The position numbers were made by a program, and so were the translations under genes. Positions 6,218 through 9,916 of a stretch of DNA of 9,916 nucleotides are shown piece by piece. The notes below the pieces were generated by a model. The model did no database searches and had not been told where the DNA came from. It saw nothing but the letters and a program-made list of their open reading frames with translations. Each line of letters starts with the position of its first letter. The first letter of the stretch is position 1. The stretch is taken from NCBI GenBank assembly GCA_902783795.1, contig CACZSO010000227.1:1-9916 (forward strand). The letters run 5' to 3'. The DNA is from an uncultured Eubacteriales bacterium. GTDB lineage: Bacteria > Bacillota > Clostridia > Lachnospirales > Lachnospiraceae.

Positions 6218-7622
6218 GATCTATGTATTTACTCTTCAGCAGCAGCTGAAGATCAAGACGGTCCGTGTCCTGACAGTGATCATCGCTCTGATCTTTTTCC
6301 TGGTTCCTTCCATTTCCATGGTGGTAAGCGAACTTAACTCAAAGAAAGCTGCTCCGGATGCCGGTTCAGAAACTGAGGAACTTCCGGCAGATGATGAGTC
6401 CCCGGAGTCTGATGATCCTTATAATGCTGATGGAATACAGCATGTCTTCTATACTGTCGAGACAGGATCAGAGCAGGTGAAAGCTTTATTCAGAGAGCTC
6501 TCTGTGCCCGGTTTTGAAAAGACGTCATTTGAAGAAACAGCCTCCCTTTCTGAAGCTTTGGAAAAAGGAGCTCAGGATCCGGGATCCCTGGTCCTTCAGA
6601 TCCAGGAGACAGAAAATACCATAGGAATCAAGACGGTCCTGCCTGAAAACACTGCTTTGCCTTATAATAAAGCGGCTTTTCTGGCAGATACGGTAGAGAT
6701 CCAGCTGCCCTTGATCCTGGCAGAAAAAGCAGGCATTTCCGAAAGCGGGCAGATGCTACTGGCCAGCCCCTTGATGATGAGCAGAGAAGAGATCCGTTAC
6801 GATGGGGACAATGAACCTTCCCAGGCAGAAGTGAAGACCGAGGAAGAGCTGTATACAGAGGAGGTCCGCAGTATTATCGGCATGATCCTCCCTTATGTCA
6901 ATATCATGCTTATCTACTTCCTGGTGCTGTATTATGGCCAGAGCGCTGCTAATACAGTGATCCTGGAGAAGACCTCAAAACTGATGGATACGTTCCTGGT
7001 GGCGGTCAAGCCGGAAACCATGATCATGGGGAAGGTCCTGGCAGAATGGACGGCGGCCCTGATCCAGTTTTTGATCTGGGTCGTATCCCTGGTGTTGGGC
7101 TTTGCGGCAGGAAGCATCATCGTCCGGGCCATAAATCCGGCCTCGACACTGCGTATTTTTGCAGTTTTTGAAGTGCTTAAGTCAGCTTCAGCTATGTTCT
7201 CTTTCCCGGCGATCCTTACGGCCATACTGATCATTTTCGGCGGATTATTGTTATACTGCTGTATGGCGGCTATCTGTGCTTCCTTCGCCTCCAAACCGGA
7301 AGAATTATCTTCCACCATCGTGATCTTTACCCTGACTCTCGTTATCAGCATGCTGATCACTTTACGGGCAGGCTTCTTGAAAAATGATATGGCTGTAGGC
7401 GCCAAATGGTTTGATTTTGTACCCTTTACCGCTATCATGATCACCCCGGCCAGACTGCTCCTTCAGCAGGTAAGCATCGGTTCCGGGCTGATTTCCTTAG
7501 GGATCATCCTGGTGCTTTGCTTTATCTTTATCAGGATCGCCGGACGGGTGTATAAGATGATGTCTTTATATAAGGGCAATGTCCCGAAATTTAAGGAGAT
7601 CCTTGCGCTTTTGAAAGAATAG
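6201..7622 (+). CDS. ABC-2 type permease, NatB-like (subunit 2)
   Basis: A 473-residue membrane protein with the same plan as subunit 1: one N-terminal transmembrane segment (about 22-43), a large extracytoplasmic region (about 45-225), then about five or six membrane segments (about 227-446). The coupling motif LEKTSKLMDTFLVAVKPETMIMGKVLA (255-281) is recognisably homologous to that of subunit 1, so the two probably arose by duplication and form a heterodimer. Residues 51-78 are very acidic and probably disordered. The gene overlaps subunit 1 by 17 bases, with AAAGGAGG (6187-6194) 6 bases before the ATG, a strong site placed inside the upstream gene. This implies coupled, near-equal production of the two subunits. 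The substrate is unknown. Confidence 0.9.
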   Translation: MKRLREIYVFTLQQQLKIKTVRVLTVIIALIFFLVPSISMVVSELNSKKAAPDAGSETEELPADDESPESDDPYNADGIQHVFYTVETGSEQVKALFRELSVPGFEKTSFEETASLSEALEKGAQDPGSLVLQIQETENTIGIKTVLPENTALPYNKAAFLADTVEIQLPLILAEKAGISESGQMLLASPLMMSREEIRYDGDNEPSQAEVKTEEELYTEEVRSIIGMILPYVNIMLIYFLVLYYGQSAANTVILEKTSKLMDTFLVAVKPETMIMGKVLAEWTAALIQFLIWVVSLVLGFAAGSIIVRAINPASTLRIFAVFEVLKSASAMFSFPAILTAILIIFGGLLLYCCMAAICASFASKPEELSSTIVIFTLTLVISMLITLRAGFLKNDMAVGAKWFDFVPFTAIMITPARLLLQQVSIGSGLISLGIILVLCFIFIRIAGRVYKMMSLYKGNVPKFKEILALLKE

Positions 7623-7632
7623 GGAGTATGAT

Positions 7633-8403
7633 ATGAGTCTGACATCACTGATCCTTAGGGCAGCGGCCCCTGTGCCGAAGCCGGATGAGTTCCGGCGATA
7701 CTTATTTATCGGCCCTCATCCGGACGATATAGAGATAGGGGCCGGGGCCAGTGTGGCTAAACTGGCAGCTGCGGGAAAACACATCAGTTTCCTGATCTGT
7801 ATGGACGGCCGTTATGGCCTCAGCCATGCACCGGAAGGCACCACGCCGGAAGAACTGATCAAGATCCGGGAAGAAGAAACACGACGGGGCGCAGAGACAT
7901 TAGGGGTCAGTGATGTGCACTTTCTTCGTCTTTCAGATGGCGGATTTTATGAGCCGGAGGAACTGCTTCAGGGAATGGCCCGGGTGATAGGAGAGACGCA
8001 GCCGGAGATCATTTTTGCACCGGACCCGGACACCGGGGCAGAATGCCATGCGGATCATTTGAATACCGGGAATACCATGAAACAGCTGGCTTTCTTTGCT
8101 CCGTTCCCGGAAATTATGGAACGATATGGTGCTGAAAGCGCTCCTGTAAAAGCCGCGGCTTTCTATATGACCGCCAGGCCGAACCGGTTTGTGAAAACCA
8201 CCGGTTTCAGAGAGACACAGCTTAAGGCCATCCAATGCCACAAGAGTCAGTTTCCTGAAGGGTCAGATGACTTATCACAGATCGCACTTTACCTGAAGAT
8301 CCGGGAAGTGGCTTTTGGCCTCCACAGCCTTAAATTCCAGGCAGAAGGCTTCCGTGTACTGGGGACAACACAGATGCATTGCCTGCCGGAAGCAGGCCTG
8401 TAA
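7633..8403 (+). CDS. PIG-L/LmbE-family zinc N-deacetylase
   Basis: A 256-residue soluble metal-dependent deacetylase. The family removes acetyl groups from N-acetylglucosaminyl compounds, such as bacillithiol or mycothiol precursors, GlcNAc-PI and antibiotic intermediates. The motif GPHPDDIEIGAG (27-38) supplies zinc ligands His29 and Asp32 and the catalytic base Asp31. ECHADHLNTG (137-146) supplies the third zinc ligand, His142. The fold continues with ISFLICMDGRYG (51-62) and IIFAPDP (126-132). AGGGAG at 7621-7626 lies 6 bases before the ATG. It starts only 10 bases after the second permease and is the last gene before a terminator, so it shares the exporter transcript. The context suggests it modifies something that the exporter or the MFS protein handles, but no direct evidence names the substrate. 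A bacillithiol role (BshB) is possible but not indicated. Confidence 0.92.
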   Translation: MSLTSLILRAAAPVPKPDEFRRYLFIGPHPDDIEIGAGASVAKLAAAGKHISFLICMDGRYGLSHAPEGTTPEELIKIREEETRRGAETLGVSDVHFLRLSDGGFYEPEELLQGMARVIGETQPEIIFAPDPDTGAECHADHLNTGNTMKQLAFFAPFPEIMERYGAESAPVKAAAFYMTARPNRFVKTTGFRETQLKAIQCHKSQFPEGSDDLSQIALYLKIREVAFGLHSLKFQAEGFRVLGTTQMHCLPEAGL

Positions 8404-8415
8404 ACAGGCTTTTTT
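8394..8415 (+). terminator. Intrinsic terminator spanning the deacetylase stop codon
   Basis: GCCTG (8396-8400), loop TAAA, CAGGC (8405-8409), followed by six T (8410-8415). Two further pairs extend the base (G-T and A-T). The loop contains the TAA stop of the deacetylase gene, so a ribosome at the stop would cover the stem. Confidence 0.65.
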
Positions 8416-8472
8416 CGGCCTTAAGCAGAGGGTCCGGATATATTTTTGTATATAATATTATTTTTGCATTTT

Positions 8473-8501
8473 CCTCCTGCCATAACGGCAGGAGGTTTTT
8501 T
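8473..8501 (+). terminator. Strong intrinsic terminator of the transporter operon
   Basis: A perfect 9-bp stem, CCTCCTGCC (8473-8481) with GGCAGGAGG (8487-8495), loop ATAAC, then six T (8496-8501). It is the main transcription end of the operon. Its 3' arm also happens to contain AGGAGG six bases before an ATG. Confidence 0.9.
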
Positions 8502-8570
8502 ATGTATAGGATCATGCAGGAAGATTTATCTGATGATGGCGGACCGTGGTCTGCTCAGGGGCTAAGATGA
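8502..8570 (+). CDS. Possible 22-codon mini-ORF behind the terminator (doubtful)
   Basis: ATG at 8502 is preceded by AGGAGG (8490-8495) at an ideal spacing of six, and the frame runs 22 codons to TGA (8568-8570). The peptide begins MYRIMQEDLSDDGG and resembles nothing I recognise. The ribosome site is the 3' arm of the terminator stem, so it would be masked in RNA that folds and present only in read-through transcripts. Chance is the simplest explanation. Confidence 0.2.
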   Translation: MYRIMQEDLSDDGGPWSAQGLR

Positions 8571-8579
8571 GCTCCTTTT
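8557..8579 (+). terminator. Weak third hairpin with T run
   Basis: AGGGGCT (8557-8563), a six-base loop, AGCTCCT (8570-8576, one G-T pair), then TTT. It could be a back-up terminator for read-through, but the stem is short and the T run is brief. Confidence 0.35.
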
Positions 8580-8755
8580 CTGTTCCGTTTTTAATACACC
8601 TATTATTACACTTTAGATCCTATCGTTAAAAATCAAGCCATGCTTGAAAAATCAATGAGATAACTAGCGAACTGCTTTGGTGCAAAAACCAGATATTTTA
8701 GTATAATAAAATAGCGAGAGTACTTTTTAAGGGTGCTGATTAAACTGACGGTTTG

Positions 8756-8784
8756 TTGAACCGGAAGGTGATCTTTTTTATAAT
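8756..8784 (+). promoter_or_regulatory. Sigma-70-type promoter for the AAA+ gene
   Basis: TTGAAC (8756-8761), a 17-base spacer, and TATAAT (8779-8784). Only two of the six -35 positions depart from TTGACA, and the -10 is perfect. Transcription would begin near 8791, leaving a leader of about 147 nt before the ATG at 8938. Confidence 0.75.
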
Positions 8785-8811
8785 CCAGATATCGGCAAGG
8801 GACTTATAAAA

Positions 8812-8880
8812 ATGGCCCGTGCCGCCGTCAAAACATTGATAAGTTCAGGGATACCAGACATGGACCTGGGCTTTTTCTGA
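8812..8880 (+). CDS. Possible 22-codon leader peptide or gene remnant (doubtful)
   Basis: ATG 8812 starts a 22-codon frame (MARAAVKTLISSGIPDM, then DLGFF and TGA). It lies inside the predicted leader of the AAA+ gene. The ribosome site is poor: AGGG ends about 10 bases upstream. The same frame is open back to 8749 without an ATG, and its composition looks protein-like, so it could instead be the relic of a lost gene. The evidence is weak either way. Confidence 0.2.
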   Translation: MARAAVKTLISSGIPDMDLGFF

Positions 8881-8937
8881 TTTTTACAGGTACAGTTTTC
8901 AAACAGGCTGGCGTAGATCAGGCCAGAAAGGAGGATT

Positions 8938-9916
8938 ATGGACAGATTTGAACTTGATAAGAAATTTGATAAAGGAGAACGGATTATTTTAAGACATGAC
9001 CTGAATGAAAGGCAGGCCATGTACCAGTCCATGGAAGACTTCTTTGATACGACCCTTTACCATATGGACAGCCGGGAAGATATCCGGAATTGTGTTAAAA
9101 GCAGGATCATGACGTACGGTTCCCGTTCCTTAGCAGCCCAAAGGATGAATGCAGCAGCTTTTTCTGTACTGGAACTGAGCTTATTCTTATGTGGACGAAT
9201 CAGGAAAAAGGCAATAGCCTACCGGTCAGCCCTTATAATGACAGCTAAACTGTTATTGAAAAACGGGCCGGCAAATCTGATCCGGCGTCATAAGGATGAT
9301 GAAATGTTCATGAATCTTATACAGGATTTTGACCCAAGCTTTTCCCTGGATGATTATGGCGTGTTTCTGGACATCATGATCTTTTACTGCTGCAGGACCG
9401 GTGGAATTACAGAGCAGGAGTATGAAGATTTAAGAAAAGCTGTAGCAGAAGAACTGGAACCTGTCTTCGTACAGGAAGAAAATAAAGCGGCGGAGGAAGA
9501 ACCAGATGGATCAGAGGAAGATGCGCCGATCTTTTACAGAAGCAGACTGGAAGACCCCCGTGAGGTGGCCAGATTCCTGAAACAATACGTAAAAGGGCAG
9601 GATGAAGCCTGTGAAAGCATTGCCCTGGATGTGGCGACATTGTTTAAATTCAGAAACGCAGGCAAGGATCTGACATCTCCCATGGTGCGCCTGCTGATAG
9701 GAGAAACATCGTCCGGCAAGACTTATCTGATGCAGACATTGCAGAAGATCAATGTGCCCGTGTTTTTCATAGATGGAAGTGAGCTGACAGAAGCCGGTTA
9801 TAAAGGTATGAATCTGGAGAATGCACTTGGCAGGGTCCTGAGTTCGGAGGAGAAATATCCGGTCATATTCATTGATGAATTTGACACGAAACTGAAGCCC
9901 AGTTATGGGATAGCCG
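8938..9916 (+). CDS. ClpX-like AAA+ ATPase with unrecognised N-terminal region, 3'-truncated
   Basis: The window shows 326 codons and no stop. Residues 206-326 align by eye with the start of the ClpX/HslU AAA+ module: DPREVARFLKQYVKGQDEA (206-224, compare ClpX PKEI..YLDQYVIGQ), Walker A GETSSGKT (255-262), ELTEAGYKG (282-290) and Walker B VIFIDEFD (309-316). The GYKG at 287-290 matches the aromatic pore-1 loop (GYVG in ClpX) that grips substrate, so this is probably a real protein unfoldase or translocase. The ClpX zinc-binding domain is absent. Instead, about 178 mostly helical, mixed-charge residues that I do not recognise are followed by an acidic linker (179-197). The ClpP-docking IGF loop and sensor motifs lie beyond the window. 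The Shine-Dalgarno AAAGGAGG (8927-8934) is perfect but only 3 bases from the ATG. The gene has its own promoter and long leader, separate from the upstream operon. Confidence 0.88.
   Translation, partial: MDRFELDKKFDKGERIILRHDLNERQAMYQSMEDFFDTTLYHMDSREDIRNCVKSRIMTYGSRSLAAQRMNAAAFSVLELSLFLCGRIRKKAIAYRSALIMTAKLLLKNGPANLIRRHKDDEMFMNLIQDFDPSFSLDDYGVFLDIMIFYCCRTGGITEQEYEDLRKAVAEELEPVFVQEENKAAEEEPDGSEEDAPIFYRSRLEDPREVARFLKQYVKGQDEACESIALDVATLFKFRNAGKDLTSPMVRLLIGETSSGKTYLMQTLQKINVPVFFIDGSELTEAGYKGMNLENALGRVLSSEEKYPVIFIDEFDTKLKPSYGIA

Larger units (their letters stand above)
8580..8937. other. Intergenic region and leader before the AAA+ gene
   Basis: About 360 bases without a convincing gene. It holds a small palindrome CAAGC-CAT-GCTTG (8634-8646) flanked on both sides by AAAAATCAA-like direct repeats, a TATAAT at 8702-8707 with a poor -35, the good promoter at 8756-8784, and a hairpin CTGGC/GCCAG (8908-8912 with 8922-8926) just before the Shine-Dalgarno. 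A reading frame that looks coding-like is open from 8749 to 8880 and may be a gene remnant or leader peptide. Confidence 0.5.

Noticed and set aside
6932..7444. A 170-codon open frame on the - strand
   Set aside because: It lies wholly antisense to the well-supported second permease, has no family motif and no good ribosome site. It is a shadow of the permease codons.
8451..8456. TATAAT between the two operon terminators as a promoter
   Set aside because: No -35-like hexamer is found 16-18 bases upstream, and the region is generally AT-rich.
8379..8570. A 63-codon + strand frame crossing the end of the deacetylase gene
   Set aside because: Its first part overlaps the deacetylase in another frame and runs through two terminators. 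Only the part from ATG 8502 has a ribosome site, and that is listed separately as doubtful.
8677..8707. TTGGTG with TATAAT as an upstream promoter for the AAA+ gene
   Set aside because: The spacer is 19 and the -35 is weak. The pair at 8756-8784 is much better, though a second start here cannot be excluded.
8778..9032. An 84-codon - strand frame over the AAA+ leader
   Set aside because: It overlaps the promoter and the start of the AAA+ gene, shows no recognisable motif and lacks a convincing ribosome site.
1..9916. Mobile element or horizontally acquired island
   Set aside because: No transposase, integrase, terminal inverted repeats or tRNA attachment site was seen, and base composition looks even across the genes by eye.

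Overview
The window looks like chromosomal DNA of a gut-type Clostridia (Bacillota), most plausibly Lachnospiraceae. This is inferred from moderate GC, strong AAAGGAGG-type ribosome sites, tight head-to-tail gene packing and protein families typical of that group. No species can be named from the sequence alone. All nine or so real genes are on the + strand. No RNA gene, insertion sequence, CRISPR array or integrase was seen.

Region 1 (2-2403) is the 3' part of a tight gene string: a VanX-type D-Ala-D-Ala dipeptidase (5' end cut off by the window), a GNAT acetyltransferase starting at TTG, an APH(3')-like small-molecule kinase, and methionine sulfoxide reductase MsrA. Gaps are about 20 bases, and a hairpin terminator closes the string. 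Three of the four resemble antibiotic-resistance families, but they may equally be housekeeping relatives.

Region 2 (about 2404-8501) starts with a 219-base gap. The gap holds a candidate promoter and a striking imperfect hairpin of about 60 nt that ends at the Shine-Dalgarno of the next gene. A five-gene operon follows: a UMF1/Atg22-like MFS transporter, a NatA-like ABC ATPase with an unusual insertion just before its signature motif, two different NatB-like ABC-2 permeases whose genes overlap, and a PIG-L/LmbE-type zinc deacetylase. Two intrinsic terminators follow; the hairpin loop of the first contains the deacetylase stop codon. The ATPase and the two permeases should form one heterodimeric exporter. 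The deacetylase and MFS protein may act on the same, unknown, substrate.

Region 3 (8502-9916) begins with a gap of more than 400 bases. It carries a very good sigma-70-type promoter (TTGAAC, 17 bases, TATAAT), two 22-codon mini-ORFs of uncertain meaning, and a leader of about 150 nt. The gene after it runs off the window. It encodes a ClpX-like AAA+ protein with an intact Walker A, Walker B and GYKG pore loop, but its N-terminal region of about 200 residues is one I do not recognise, in place of the ClpX zinc domain. This is the best candidate for an undescribed system here.
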